This document shows positions 7,945 to 17,074 of a stretch of 64,000 bases of DNA, one piece after another. The position numbers and the translations under genes were made by a program. The stretch's first letter is position 1. The number at the start of each line of letters is the position of its first letter. This stretch comes from Amycolatopsis azurea DSM 43854 (GTDB lineage Bacteria; Actinomycetota; Actinomycetes; Mycobacteriales; Pseudonocardiaceae): positions 284,453 through 348,452 of the forward strand of contig NZ_MUXN01000002.1 of NCBI RefSeq assembly GCF_001995215.1. The letters run 5' to 3'. The notes under the pieces are model-generated. The model had not been told where the DNA came from, searched no databases, and saw only the letters and a program-made list of their open reading frames with translations.

Positions 7945-9072
7945 ATGAGGATCGGTGTCCCTCGTGAAGTCAAGAACCACGAGTACCGGGTCGCGGTGAC
8001 ACCCGCGGGCGTGCACGAGTTCACCTCGGCCGGGCATGAGGTGTTCGTCGAGCGCGGAGCCGGGGAGGGATCGTCCCTGCGCGACGAGGACTACGCCGCG
8101 GCCGGGGCGAAGGTGCTGGACAGCGCCGACGACGTCTGGGCGACCGGCGAGCTCGTGCTCAAGGTCAAGGAGCCGATCGCCGAGGAGTACCACCGCCTGC
8201 GGCGCGACCAGCTGCTGTTCACCTACCTGCACCTCGCCGCGAGCGAGCCGTGCACGCGGGCGCTGCTGGACGCCGGGACGACGTCGGTGGCCTACGAGAC
8301 GGTGCAGCTGCCGAACGGTTCGCTGCCTTTGCTGTTCCCGATGAGCGAGGTCGCCGGTCGGCTGGCCCCGCAGGTCGGCGCGCAGACGCTGATGCGTGCC
8401 AACGGCGGACGCGGGGTGCTGATCGGCGGCGTCTCCGGGGTGGCTCCGGCGCGGGTGGTCGTACTCGGCGCCGGTGTTGCGGGGATGAACGCGGTCGCCG
8501 GCGCGGCCGGGACCTGGGCCGACGTCGTCCTGTTCGACAAGAACGTGGACAAGCTCCGCGCAGCCGACCGGATGTACCAGGGCCGGATCCGCACCGCCGC
8601 GGCGAACGCCTACTCGATCGCGGAGGCCGTGGTCGAAGCCGACCTCGTGATCGGCGCGGTCCTCGTGCCCGGCGCCAAGGCACCGAGCCTGGTGTCGAAC
8701 GAACTCGTGTCCCGGATGAAGCCGGGCAGTGTGCTCGTCGACATCTCCGTCGACCAGGGCGGTTGCTTCGAGGACACACGGCCGACGACGCATGCGGAAC
8801 CGACGTTCCCGGTGCACAACTCGCAGTTCTACTGCGTCGCCAACATGCCCGGCGCCGTCCCGCACACCTCGACGTACGCGCTGACGAACGTCACGCTGCC
8901 GTACGCGCTCGAGCTGGCGAACAACGGCCTGTCCGGGGCCCTCGCGCGGTGCCCGGAACTGCGCGGCGGGGTCAGCACCGTGGACGGCCGGCTGACGTCC
9001 GCGCCGGTCGGCGAAGCACTCGGAATCGGCTCGGTCGCGCTCGACGACGCGCTCGGCCAGGTCGCGGCCTAG
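7945..9072 (+). CDS. ald: Alanine dehydrogenase
   Basis: A 375-residue enzyme that interconverts L-alanine and pyruvate plus ammonia with NAD. The start MRIGVPREVKNHEYRV is the canonical one, with a GGGAG sequence ahead of the ATG. Lys75 in LKVKEP and His96 in YLHLAA are the substrate-binding and catalytic residues of the family, and the nucleotide-binding glycines are in VLGAGVAGMNA. Length equals that of other Ald proteins. In this neighbourhood it could recycle the alanine made by taurine-pyruvate aminotransferase and release ammonia. Its stop codon lies inside the left arm of a MITE-like inverted repeat. Confidence 0.96.
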   Translation: MRIGVPREVKNHEYRVAVTPAGVHEFTSAGHEVFVERGAGEGSSLRDEDYAAAGAKVLDSADDVWATGELVLKVKEPIAEEYHRLRRDQLLFTYLHLAASEPCTRALLDAGTTSVAYETVQLPNGSLPLLFPMSEVAGRLAPQVGAQTLMRANGGRGVLIGGVSGVAPARVVVLGAGVAGMNAVAGAAGTWADVVLFDKNVDKLRAADRMYQGRIRTAAANAYSIAEAVVEADLVIGAVLVPGAKAPSLVSNELVSRMKPGSVLVDISVDQGGCFEDTRPTTHAEPTFPVHNSQFYCVANMPGAVPHTSTYALTNVTLPYALELANNGLSGALARCPELRGGVSTVDGRLTSAPVGEALGIGSVALDDALGQVAA

Positions 9073-9237
9073 GCCGTGCCCTGTAAGTCTGCTCGCGGTC
9101 TTCGCGCCCAGGCGGTCCCTGGACGGCACGGGCGGATGCGGCCGAGTACAACCCGGTACGAGGCCGATCCGCCCGCACCGCCAGGAACCACCTGGATCAC
9201 GAAGCCCATCGAACAGACTTACAGGACACGGCCTAGG
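9068..9237. repeat. MITE-like element with 24-bp terminal inverted repeats
   Basis: The left end (CCTAGGCCGTGCCCTGTAAG, 9068 onward) and the right end (9214-9237) are 24-bp inverted repeats that differ at one position. The interior also pairs with itself (GGGCGGAT with ATCCGCCC, GGTCCCTGG with CCAGGAACC), so all 170 bp could fold into one stem. No coding frame is present. The left arm overlaps the TAG stop of ald. An internal motif recurs near 56156, beside another gene end. Confidence 0.75.
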
Positions 9238-9286
9238 TGGTGCGGGCCGGGATCTGGAGCTACGTTCAGGTCCCGGCCCCGTCGCC

Positions 9287-10765
9287 GTGAGGGAGGTGCC
9301 GTTGCCGCGAACGTTGATCGAAATCGACCGGACGTCCGCCGAACCGCTCTACCGGCAGGTGCGGCGCGCCATCGAGCACGGCATCGCGATCGGCACGTTC
9401 GACCCCGCGCACCGGCTGCCGAGCTCGCGTGAGCTGGCCGCCGAACTCAGCGTTTCCCGCAACACCATCAACCTCGCCTACCAGGAGCTGGTCGCCGAGG
9501 GGTTCGTGGAGAGCCGGGAGCGCAGCGGGCTGTTCATCAACGCGGAGATGCGGCCGCACTGCGCGGTGCAGGAACGGGGCACCAGCCCGGCCATCGACTG
9601 GAGCGCGCGGGTGCGCCGGTACCCGGACGCCGGGGTGCCGCACATCGAGAAACGCGTCGACTGGCACACCTATCCGTACCCGTTCCTCGCCGGGCAGGTG
9701 GACGTCACCGCGTTCCCGGCGCGGTCGTGGACCCGCTGCCTGCGTGACGCGCTGTACCGGCCGCACGTGTTTCCGAGCCTGCAGGACAGCGTCGGCTCCG
9801 ACGACCCGATGCTGGTCGACCTGATCTGCCGTCAACTCCTCACCGCGCGGGGGATCGAGGCCGATCCGTCCGAGGTGCTGATCACCGTCGGTTCCCAGCA
9901 GGGTCTCGACCTGCTCGGTCGCGCGCTGCTCGGGCCGGACAGCGTCGTGGCGATGGAGACCCCGGGGTACCTCGACGCCCGGCACATCTTCCTGCGCACC
10001 GGCGCCGGGTTGCGTGGCGTCGACGTCGACCAGAGCGGTCTGCGTCCACCGGAGACACTCGACGGCGTCGATCTGCTCTACCTCACCCCGAGTCATCACC
10101 ACCCGACGAACGCGACGCTGAGCATCGGCCGCCGTCGCCGGCTGCTCAGCCTGGCCGCGAGCGCGGGCACGGTGCTCGTCGAGGACGACTACGACAGCGA
10201 GTTCCGGTACCACGGCAGCCCGACACCCGCGCTCAAAGCGCTCGACGGCACCGGTGACGCGATCTACCTCGGCACCTTCTCCAAGTTCCTCTCACCCGGT
10301 CTGCGGCTGGGATACCTGGTCGGGCCGCGCGAACTGGTGCGTGAGCTGCGGGAGATCCGGCGCTACGTGCTGCGGCATCCGCCCGGTCACCTCCAGCGGG
10401 CGCTGGCGCTGCTCATCGACAGCGGCGAGTACCACCGGTCCCTGCGGCGGTACCGCACGAAACTGATGCGGAAATGGGAGGCGACCTGCGCCGCGGTCAC
10501 CGAGCACCTGCCGTGGGCGCAGACGGCGTATCCGCCGGGCGGGGTCAGCCTCTGGATGACCGGACCGTCCGAACTGGACTGCCGGGCGCTGATGGAGCGC
10601 GCCGAACGCGACGGTGTCCTGATCGAACCCGGTGACATCTTCTTCGTCGGGGACGACCCGCCGCGCAACCACTTCCGGATCGGCTTCGCGGCGGTGCCGT
10701 TGCGCGACATCGATCCGGGTATCCGGCTGCTCGGCGAGGCCTGCCGCGACCTGCTCGGCGGCTGA
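9287..10765 (+). CDS. MocR-family regulator (GntR HTH plus aminotransferase domain)
   Basis: A 492-residue fusion of a GntR winged helix (residues about 12-85, with LPSSRELAAELSVSRNTIN) and a class I aminotransferase-like domain. The PLP-binding lysine is Lys333 in GTFSKFLSPGLRLGY, and the VLVEDDYDSEFRY segment is diagnostic of MocR/GabR/PdxR proteins. Such proteins use PLP and an amino compound as the effector and activate nearby genes. The GTG at 9287 follows GAGGGAGG poorly; a TTG at 9302 is an alternative. The following amidohydrolase-DUF3311-symporter operon is its likely target. Confidence 0.9.
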   Translation: MREVPLPRTLIEIDRTSAEPLYRQVRRAIEHGIAIGTFDPAHRLPSSRELAAELSVSRNTINLAYQELVAEGFVESRERSGLFINAEMRPHCAVQERGTSPAIDWSARVRRYPDAGVPHIEKRVDWHTYPYPFLAGQVDVTAFPARSWTRCLRDALYRPHVFPSLQDSVGSDDPMLVDLICRQLLTARGIEADPSEVLITVGSQQGLDLLGRALLGPDSVVAMETPGYLDARHIFLRTGAGLRGVDVDQSGLRPPETLDGVDLLYLTPSHHHPTNATLSIGRRRRLLSLAASAGTVLVEDDYDSEFRYHGSPTPALKALDGTGDAIYLGTFSKFLSPGLRLGYLVGPRELVRELREIRRYVLRHPPGHLQRALALLIDSGEYHRSLRRYRTKLMRKWEATCAAVTEHLPWAQTAYPPGGVSLWMTGPSELDCRALMERAERDGVLIEPGDIFFVGDDPPRNHFRIGFAAVPLRDIDPGIRLLGEACRDLLGG

Positions 10766-10875
10766 GGGCATCTGGTACCACCGCACCGGACCGTTCTGGA
10801 CCTGTTCATGCGGCCAGATGTGCCGCACTGTCTGGGGATCCTTCGTGAGCCAGGCAACGTCGCCAGGAGGTCCGT

Positions 10876-12534
10876 GTGCTGGAGTCCCTTCGAGAAGAAC
10901 CCGCCGCCGATTTCGTCGCCCTCGGCGGCACGGTGCTCACTTTGGACCCGGCGGGGAGACGGGTCCGCGCACTGGCCGCGAGCGGCGGGCGGATCACCGC
11001 GCTGGGCTCCGAACGCGAGATCTCCCGGCTGATCGGCCCGGAGACCACCGTGCTCGACCTGGCCGAGCGCACGGTGATCCCCGGTTTCGTCGAGTCCCAC
11101 AACCATCCGGCGTTCTTCGGGATGACACTCGCCGCGCCGGTCGACGCCGGCAGCCCGCCCAACGACACCATCGCCGACATCGCCGGCCGGGTCGCCCAGG
11201 CGGCCAAGGAGCTCGGACCGGGGGAGTGGATCCGGGGCTTCCGCTACGACGACACGCTGCTCGCGGACGGCCGTCATCCGACGCGCGCGGATCTCGACCC
11301 CGTCTCCGGCCGGAACCCCGTGGTGCTGACCCACGTGTCCGGGCACTTCTGCACCGCGAACTCCCTCGCCCTGCGTGAAGTCGGCATCACCGCCGAGACG
11401 CCGGACCCGCCCGGCGGGCTCATCGTGCGGGACGCCCGGGGCGAGCCGACCGGGGTGCTCGTCGAGACAGCGGCTTTCCTGGTCACGTCGCGGTTGCCGG
11501 GGCAGAGCGCGGGCGAACTGGCCGAAGCCCTGCTCCTGGCGGACGAGGAATACCTCGCCAACGGTGTGACCTCCGTGCACGACACCGGCATCGGGCTCAT
11601 CGGCGGAGCGGCGGAGCTGGAGGCGTACGCGTTGCTGCGTCGGGCGGGGAAACTGCGCGTCCGGGTGCGCGGATACCTGTTCCACAGCCTGCTTCCCGGC
11701 CTGGACGAGGGCAGGCCGGAAGCACCGGACACCGGCGGCGCGGACGACAAGTTCGCGATGACCGGCGTGAAGATCGTCGCGGACGGGTCGATCCAGGGCA
11801 AGACCGGCTGCCTCGCGGAGGGGTATACCTGCGACCCGGACGAGCACGGCATGATGCTGCTCGAACCCGCCGAGCTCGGCCGCCGGATCGCCGCGCTCGA
11901 CGCGGCGGGCTGGCAGGTCGCCGTGCACGGCAACGGGGACGCGGCGATCGACGCGATCATCGACGGCTACTCGCGGCTGGGTTCGCCGTCGGGAACCGGC
12001 AGGCGGCACCGGATCGAGCACTGCCAGACGGTGCGCGAAGACCAGCTGGACCGGATGGCCGCCCACGACGTCCTCGCGTCGTTCTTCGTCAAACACGTCT
12101 ACTACTGGGGAGACCGGCATCGCGACGTCTTCCTCGGCCCCGAGCGGGCGCGCCGGATCAGCCCGCTGGTGTCGGCCCGCTCGCGCGGAATCCACTTCGG
12201 ACTGCATTCGGACACCCCGGTGACGCCCGTGCCGCCGCTGGAAGGGATCTGGTGCGCCGTACGCCGGATCACCCGGCAGGGCAAGGTGCTCGGCCCCGAA
12301 CAGGCCGTCGGCGTCGATGCCGCGCTGCGCGGCTACACGATCGACGCCGCGTACCTGGCGGGCGAGGAGAACGTCAAAGGCAGTCTGGAGATCGGGAAAC
12401 TCGCCGATCTCGCGGTGCTGTCCGGCGATCCCACCACGGTCGACCCCGACCGGATCCGCGAGCTGACCGTGGAAGCCACCGTCAGCGGCGGCGAGGTCGT
12501 CTGGCGGCGCGAGACGGCGGGAGCACCGCGATGA
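10876..12534 (+). CDS. Amidohydrolase family protein (YtcJ-like)
   Basis: A 552-residue metal-dependent hydrolase. The first metal ligands are in VESHNHPAFFG near residue 75; further conserved His/Asp residues occur in VAVHGNGDAAID, RRHRIEHCQ and GLHSDTPV. This is the layout of the YtcJ/imidazolonepropionase-like amidohydrolase_3 group, which acts on exocyclic or cyclic amides; the substrate is unknown. An AGGAGG sequence precedes the GTG start. Its stop overlaps the start of the DUF3311 gene, and the operon goes on to a symporter, suggesting uptake and hydrolysis of the same compound. Confidence 0.88.
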   Translation: MLESLREEPAADFVALGGTVLTLDPAGRRVRALAASGGRITALGSEREISRLIGPETTVLDLAERTVIPGFVESHNHPAFFGMTLAAPVDAGSPPNDTIADIAGRVAQAAKELGPGEWIRGFRYDDTLLADGRHPTRADLDPVSGRNPVVLTHVSGHFCTANSLALREVGITAETPDPPGGLIVRDARGEPTGVLVETAAFLVTSRLPGQSAGELAEALLLADEEYLANGVTSVHDTGIGLIGGAAELEAYALLRRAGKLRVRVRGYLFHSLLPGLDEGRPEAPDTGGADDKFAMTGVKIVADGSIQGKTGCLAEGYTCDPDEHGMMLLEPAELGRRIAALDAAGWQVAVHGNGDAAIDAIIDGYSRLGSPSGTGRRHRIEHCQTVREDQLDRMAAHDVLASFFVKHVYYWGDRHRDVFLGPERARRISPLVSARSRGIHFGLHSDTPVTPVPPLEGIWCAVRRITRQGKVLGPEQAVGVDAALRGYTIDAAYLAGEENVKGSLEIGKLADLAVLSGDPTTVDPDRIRELTVEATVSGGEVVWRRETAGAPR

Positions 12535-12743
12535 TCCGCAGCTGGCCGAGTGTCCTCATCGGACTGTTCGTCCCCGCTTTCGCCCTGCTGGCGGGAATTC
12601 TGGTGCTGTCGGGATCGACGGCGTCGGTGCTGGGCATCCCGGTGCTGTTCTTCTGGGTGTTCTGCTGCTGCGCGCTGACCACCCTGTGCCTGTGGATCAG
12701 CTGGCGTTTCTTCGACCGCGCCCACTACTCGGAGGACGACTGA
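12531..12743 (+). CDS. DUF3311-type small membrane protein
   Basis: A 70-residue protein with two hydrophobic helices (PSVLIGLFVPAFALLAGILVL and VLFFWVFCCCALTTLCLW) ending in a charged tail. DUF3311 proteins are small partners encoded immediately before a sodium:solute symporter, exactly the arrangement here, with the ATG overlapping the previous stop and the TGA overlapping the next start. It may stabilise or assist the symporter; its precise role is not known. Confidence 0.82.
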   Translation: MIRSWPSVLIGLFVPAFALLAGILVLSGSTASVLGIPVLFFWVFCCCALTTLCLWISWRFFDRAHYSEDD

Positions 12744-14191
12744 TGCTGATCGCGATCGTGGCGGTGGTGATGGCGGGTTCGATCGGGCTCGCCGTGTGGG
12801 CCGGACGGTCCACCCGCGGCGGCGGGATCTCCGAGTTCCTCGTCGGCGGCCGGTCGTTCCCGGCGTGGCTGGTGTACTTCCTCGCGGTCGGCGAGGTGTA
12901 CAGCATCGGGACGATGATCGGGTTCCCGAGCGGGATCTACGCGCACGGCGCGAGCTACGGGATCTGGTTCATCGGCTACATCCTGCTCGCGTACTCGTTG
13001 GGCTACTTCCTGGCCCCGCTGGTGTGGCGGGCGGCGAAACGGTACGACGCGATGACCGTGCCCGACGTGTTCGGACGGCATTTCGGCAGCAGGCGGCTCG
13101 AACTGATCACCTGTGTCACGATGCTGATCGCGCTGGTCCCGTGGGGGCAGTACCAGTTCATCGGTCTCCAGGTGGTGCTGAGCAATCTGGGGCTGCGGCT
13201 GGATCCCGTGCAGTGCGTGGTGCTGGCGGGCATCGTGGCGTTCGTCTACATCGCCGTCTCCGGCGTGCGGTCGCCCGCGTTCGTGTCGATCCTCAAGGAT
13301 CTGTTCATGCTGCTCGGCGTGGTGCTCGTCGGAGTGGCGGTCGTGCTCGCCGCCGGCGGCACCGCGAAGGTCAGCGGCCCCGAGGTGCTCAGCGCGGCGC
13401 AGACCACCATGGGCGGCTCGGAACTGACGTTCGCGATGACGACGATCCTCTTCCAGAGCATCGTGTTCTATCTCGGTTTCGGTGGCGCGTACGTGTTCCC
13501 GGCCCGCTCCGAACGCGCGGTGAAGAGCTCGACCGTGTGGATGCCGATGTACATGCTGATCTACCCGTTCCTGGTGCTGGCCGCGTACTACGGCGTGAGC
13601 GCGCATCCGGATCTGAAGAACCCGAACACGGTGTTCATGGTGACCGCCAAGGGTTTGCTGCCCGATTGGCTGCTCGGTCTGGTCGCCGCGGGCGCCGCGC
13701 TGTCCGGCGTGCTGGTGCTCGCCGCGACCGCGCTCAGCATCGGCGGCATGGTCTGCCGCAACCTCGCGCCGAACGTCCCGGCCGCCGCGCAACGGCGGTG
13801 GACGGTCGTCGCGGTGGCGAGCTTCCTGGTCCTGGCGGCGGTCCTGACCCTCGTCGCGTCGACGTTGATGCTCACGATCCTGAACCTGACCTACAACCTG
13901 CTGGCTCAGGTCGTCCCCGGCTGGCTCGCGATCCTGTTCGTGCGCCGGGTGCGGACGGCCGCGGTGGCCGCCGGGATGGTTACCGGGGTGCTCGCCGCGA
14001 TCGTCCTGTACGTCACCGGTGCGACGTTCGGCGGGTTCAACGCGGGCCTGGTGTCGATGGGGCTGAACGTGGCGGTGGTGGCCGTCTGGAGCCTGGCGGC
14101 GCCGGACAAGGCACGGGTGCCGGTAGCGCGGTCGACGGGAAGCGCCCGGGCGTCCGCGGTGACGGCCGGGGCGGTCGTGAGCGGCGAATAG
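12743..14191 (+). CDS. Sodium:solute symporter family protein
   Basis: A 482-residue transporter with about 13 hydrophobic segments. The SSS family is recognisable from VGGRSFPAWLVYFLAVGEVY near residue 38, LAYSLGYFLAPLVWRAAKRYDAMTVPDV and VSGVRSPAFVSILKD. It should couple uptake of an organic solute to sodium. The start at 12743 overlaps the DUF3311 stop (TGATG). The substrate is probably that of the co-encoded amidohydrolase, by inference. A family B and a family A palindrome follow between it and the convergent lipoprotein gene. Confidence 0.88.
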   Translation: MLIAIVAVVMAGSIGLAVWAGRSTRGGGISEFLVGGRSFPAWLVYFLAVGEVYSIGTMIGFPSGIYAHGASYGIWFIGYILLAYSLGYFLAPLVWRAAKRYDAMTVPDVFGRHFGSRRLELITCVTMLIALVPWGQYQFIGLQVVLSNLGLRLDPVQCVVLAGIVAFVYIAVSGVRSPAFVSILKDLFMLLGVVLVGVAVVLAAGGTAKVSGPEVLSAAQTTMGGSELTFAMTTILFQSIVFYLGFGGAYVFPARSERAVKSSTVWMPMYMLIYPFLVLAAYYGVSAHPDLKNPNTVFMVTAKGLLPDWLLGLVAAGAALSGVLVLAATALSIGGMVCRNLAPNVPAAAQRRWTVVAVASFLVLAAVLTLVASTLMLTILNLTYNLLAQVVPGWLAILFVRRVRTAAVAAGMVTGVLAAIVLYVTGATFGGFNAGLVSMGLNVAVVAVWSLAAPDKARVPVARSTGSARASAVTAGAVVSGE

Positions 14192-14206
14192 TCTTGCGGG
14201 TGCCAA

Positions 14207-14261
14207 GTCCGTGAAGGCCTCCTTGAGGGACTCTGGGTCCCTCAAGGAGGCCTTCACGGAC
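14207..14261. repeat. Palindromic repeat family B, copy 1
   Basis: A 55-bp hairpin with arms beginning GTCCGTGAAGGCCTCCTTGA and a short loop. It lies between two convergent genes, the position of a two-way terminator. There is no T tract. Other copies are at 20775, 20998, 23574 and 49075. Confidence 0.9.
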
Positions 14262-14285
14262 CGGTGTTCGGCGCAGTCCCGAAGC

Positions 14286-14338
14286 GTTGCGAAAGCCACT
14301 TTCGCAACCTTCAACGTTGCGAAAGTGGCTTTCGCAAC
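14286..14338. repeat. Palindromic repeat family A, copy 2
   Basis: A 53-bp inverted repeat nearly identical to copy 1, including the CTTCAA spacer and arms GTTGCGAAAGCCACTTTCGC. It lies directly after the family B copy, in the same convergent gap. Confidence 0.9.
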
Positions 14339-14358
14339 ACCTGCGGGCCCGCCGAAGG

Positions 14359-14907
14359 TCACTGGGCGACGGTGATCTGCGTGTCCAACGCCTTGTCGCC
14401 CTGTGCCTTCTCGTTGCCGCTCGCTTCGCTCTTGACGCGATCCTTGGCCACACCCGCTCCTTCGAGGGCGGTCGCGATCGCTTCCGCGCGCTTTTCGGAA
14501 AGCGCCTTGGACTTTTCGGCGTCGGGGTAACCCGCGTGGGTGGCGACGGCGATCTTGACGTCGTTGCCCTGCATGGCCTTGGCGATCTCGCCGAGTGCCG
14601 TCTTGCTCTTCTCGGACAGTTCGGCGCTCTCCGTGGTGAACATGATCGGTGACTGCTGGGCCGCTTGCTGGATCGCCGCGGTCACCTTCTGGGCCGCTTC
14701 ACCACCGGCCTGACCCGCGTCCCCGGTCCCCGCTCCCGATGACGCGTCGGCTCCGGTACCGGATGACGACGCGGCCGGTGCGCTTGAAGCGTTTCCATTC
14801 GCGCCATTCGTTCCAGCCGCACCGTTTTCGCCCTCGGAGCCGCATGCGGCGACCAGACCGGCCACGATCGCCACACCCGTTACCGTCCGGGCAATTGTCC
14901 TGCGCAT
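14359..14907 (-). CDS. OmpA-like domain lipoprotein
   Basis: A 182-residue exported lipoprotein. The signal ends in a lipobox (LVAAC, Cys at about residue 21), followed by a Gly/Ala/Ser-rich low-complexity linker (residues about 25-75). The C-terminal part, about residues 90-180, resembles OmpA/MotB peptidoglycan-binding domains (ESAELSEKSKTALGEIAK, then KALSEKRAEAIATALEGAGV). It probably anchors in the membrane and contacts the cell wall. The ATG at 14905-14907 is favoured by an AAGGGAG sequence at good spacing. That ATG shares its bases with the start of a divergent small frame. Confidence 0.82.
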   Translation of the reverse strand: MRRTIARTVTGVAIVAGLVAACGSEGENGAAGTNGANGNASSAPAASSSGTGADASSGAGTGDAGQAGGEAAQKVTAAIQQAAQQSPIMFTTESAELSEKSKTALGEIAKAMQGNDVKIAVATHAGYPDAEKSKALSEKRAEAIATALEGAGVAKDRVKSEASGNEKAQGDKALDTQITVAQ

Positions 14908-15085
14908 GAAGATTCGAACTCCCTTGGGTCGTCTCGCATTGGCTGACGCCGGGGATACGAACACGAAAGAGCTAAAAGCGCCAATCGTGGTCGAGCGAAC
15001 GGACGGCAAGACCACCCGAGTGAGCTACCTCGGTAGCCCGGTCTTCACGGTGGTCGAGGCCGATTTCCTTGCCTGGAAAGGGTAA
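14906..15085 (+). CDS. Small hypothetical protein (59 aa)
   Basis: A 59-residue frame from ATG 14906 to TAA 15083. The second half (codons for DGKTTRVSYLGSPVFTVVEA) has the strong third-position GC of real genes here, and the end FLAWKG looks like a protein end; the first half is less biased. There is no clear Shine-Dalgarno sequence, so a later GTG (14987) might be the true start, or the frame may be leaderless or the remnant of a larger gene. The ATG lies in a CATG palindrome shared with the divergent lipoprotein start. No family was recognised. Confidence 0.4.
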   Translation: MKIRTPLGRLALADAGDTNTKELKAPIVVERTDGKTTRVSYLGSPVFTVVEADFLAWKG

Positions 15086-15205
15086 ATGAGGTGAAGTCGC
15101 GGAAACTCACCCAGCCGTCCGGCTCAGGTTGCAGGACGGCGCGAATGGCCTTTGATGGAGGTACGCGTCGATCTTCGGCGCCCAGCGAATATCAGAGGAG
15201 TTCCG

Positions 15206-15403
15206 ATGGGTATCGACTTCGAAGGCATGAAGGACAAAGTGAGCGGGGAGCACGTCGACAAGGCCGCCGATTTCGCGAAATCCCGCTTCGGCGAACACTC
15301 CGACAAGATCGACACCGCCGCCGACAAGGCGAAGGACTTCCTCGGCGACTCCGGCGGCGAGCAGCAGGGCGACCAGCAGCAGGACTCACCCTCGGGCCAG
15401 TAA
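15206..15403 (+). CDS. MT0933-like antitoxin-domain small protein
   Basis: A 65-residue, highly charged, helical protein preceded by GAGGAG. The pattern GMKDKVSGEHVDKAADFAK followed by HSDKIDTAADKAKDFLGD is like the MT0933/Rv0909-type antitoxin family of actinobacteria. No toxin gene is adjacent, so toxin-antitoxin function is doubtful; many family members are stand-alone. The last residues are a Gln-rich tail. Its end overlaps the end of the convergent cobT-like gene by 18 bp. Confidence 0.75.
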   Translation: MGIDFEGMKDKVSGEHVDKAADFAKSRFGEHSDKIDTAADKAKDFLGDSGGEQQGDQQQDSPSGQ

Positions 15404-17074
15404 CCCGAGGACGTCCCGGAACGGGGCGTACCCCGACGTGACCGAGGTGTCGAGAACCCGGGAGCGGCGGTAGAAAGGGCTGAGGTCGAGCCCGACGCCG
15501 ACCCCGCGGATCTCGACGGTGCTTTCCTCGCGCAGCACCGTTTCCCGCAGATGCTCGTCCAGGTAGTGCGGATCGTTCGCCAGGCTCGTCGCGCTGTCCA
15601 TGGGGCTGCCGTCGGAGAGGACGAGCAGGATCCGGCGCGATTCCGTTCGCGCGCGCATCCGGCCGCAGGCCCAGGCCACCGCCTCGCCGTCGACGCCTTC
15701 CCGGAACAGATCGGCCTTGAGCAGGGCCGCGAGATCCGGGCGCGCCCGGCGCCACGGGGTTTCGGCGTCCTTGAACACGAGGTGGAGCCGCTCGTTGAGC
15801 CGGCCGGGATGCCGCGGCCGTCCCGCCCGCCTCCAGTCCCGCGCGGGCCTCGCCCCGTTCCAGCCGCCGGTCGTGAAGCCGAGTACTTCGCAGGTCGCAC
15901 CGGCGAGTTCGATCGAACGCGCGAAAAGATCGACCAGCGCGGCGACCGGTTCCGCGTGCGCCGTCATCGAACCCGAGCAGTCGATCAAGAACGTCACGAG
16001 CGTGTCCGCCACCGGTTCGATCCGTTCGGTGCGGAAGATCCGCCGTTCGGTGGGGGAGCTGATCAGCTGCGCCAGGGCACGGCCGTCGAGCAGGCCTTCC
16101 TCCTGGCCGCTGTCCCAGCCGTCGCGCGCGGGCTCGGCGAGCACCGCCTTGAGGTCGCGTGCCAGCCGCCCCGGGCTGACGCCCTGCCTCCCGACCCGGC
16201 GGTCGAGCCGTTCGCGGAGTTCGGTCAGCGACCCGGGGCGCACCAGGTCGGCCGCGCGTCGTTCGCGGTCGTACGTGGTGGTGTAAACCCGGTACGCCGC
16301 ACCGGATTCGCCCAAGGTCCGGCTGGTTCCGGCGGTCGCGGAAGGGATCTGCTCGCCGAGACTCGCGTCGAAGTCGATCAGGAGGGTGAAGCGCGGGTCG
16401 ATGGGATCGCCGTCGTCCTCGGCCTCCTGCTCGGCCCCGGTGAGCAGGACGCCGACCGTCCGGGCGATCCCCAGCGCGTGCCCGGCGAACGCCTTCTGAT
16501 CCGTCCGGTGCCGGCGCAGCCCGGCGAGGTCGTGACCGAGCGAAGGCGCCAGCGCGAACCGGGTCGCCTCGATGAGGTCCTCGGTCTCCTCGACCACGGG
16601 TTCGCCGGTGATCCGCGACCGGCAGATCTGCGCGACCGTGTACAGCGTCAGGCCTCGGACGGTCTCGGTCAGCCCGGACCGGTGGAACTCCAGCGACCAG
16701 CGGACGTGCCGGAGGCGCAGGTTCCGTCGTATCCCCGGCAGTTCGGCCGGCGGGAGCGACTCGACGCGGAACTGTTCCAGCAGCTCGAAAATCCCGCGTT
16801 CGGCCGGATCTCGAGGGCACAGGCTCCGGTGCAGGACGGCGTCCGACGTGGTCAGGCGCAACGCCATCCCGTCCGCGATCCCGCGTGAGGACAGCAGATC
16901 GTCGTCGGCGGACTGCCGCAGATGCGGCGCGTGCAGGGGAAGCGGCTCGCGTCCCCGATGCAGTCGCCGCGCCCGGAAATGCAGAGCCGGATCGCCGCTG
17001 AGCGCGCGGACCGCGGCCGCGCACAACTCCTCGACCTGTTGACGGCGCAGGGTTTCCGTCTGCCCGGCGGTCAT
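15386..17074 (-). CDS. cobT: CobT-like cobaltochelatase subunit (VWA domain)
   Basis: A 562-residue protein with the CobT layout: an N-terminal helical region, a middle segment with acidic residues and a C-terminal von Willebrand A domain. The metal-ion-dependent adhesion site is DCSGS starting at Asp365, with [10 protein letters not shown] further on. In aerobic cobalamin synthesis CobT works with the AAA+ protein CobS and the large CobN to insert cobalt. The ATG at 17072-17074 overlaps the cobS stop. No cobN or other cobalamin gene is in the window, so a different metal- or protein-remodelling role is possible. Confidence 0.85.
   Translation of the reverse strand: MTAGQTETLRRQQVEELCAAAVRALSGDPALHFRARRLHRGREPLPLHAPHLRQSADDDLLSSRGIADGMALRLTTSDAVLHRSLCPRDPAERGIFELLEQFRVESLPPAELPGIRRNLRLRHVRWSLEFHRSGLTETVRGLTLYTVAQICRSRITGEPVVEETEDLIEATRFALAPSLGHDLAGLRRHRTDQKAFAGHALGIARTVGVLLTGAEQEAEDDGDPIDPRFTLLIDFDASLGEQIPSATAGTSRTLGESGAAYRVYTTTYDRERRAADLVRPGSLTELRERLDRRVGRQGVSPGRLARDLKAVLAEPARDGWDSGQEEGLLDGRALAQLISSPTERRIFRTERIEPVADTLVTFLIDCSGSMTAHAEPVAALVDLFARSIELAGATCEVLGFTTGGWNGARPARDWRRAGRPRHPGRLNERLHLVFKDAETPWRRARPDLAALLKADLFREGVDGEAVAWACGRMRARTESRRILLVLSDGSPMDSATSLANDPHYLDEHLRETVLREESTVEIRGVGVGLDLSPFYRRSRVLDTSVTSGYAPFRDVLGLLARG

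Noticed and set aside
9068..9237. Insertion sequence with transposase
   Set aside because: Inverted ends are present but the interior holds no coding frame, and no transposase gene was seen anywhere in the window, so it is listed as a repeat only.
15206..17074. Toxin-antitoxin pair of the MT0933-like protein and its neighbour
   Set aside because: The neighbour is a convergent CobT protein with a full VWA domain, not a toxin, and the two genes are not in an operon.
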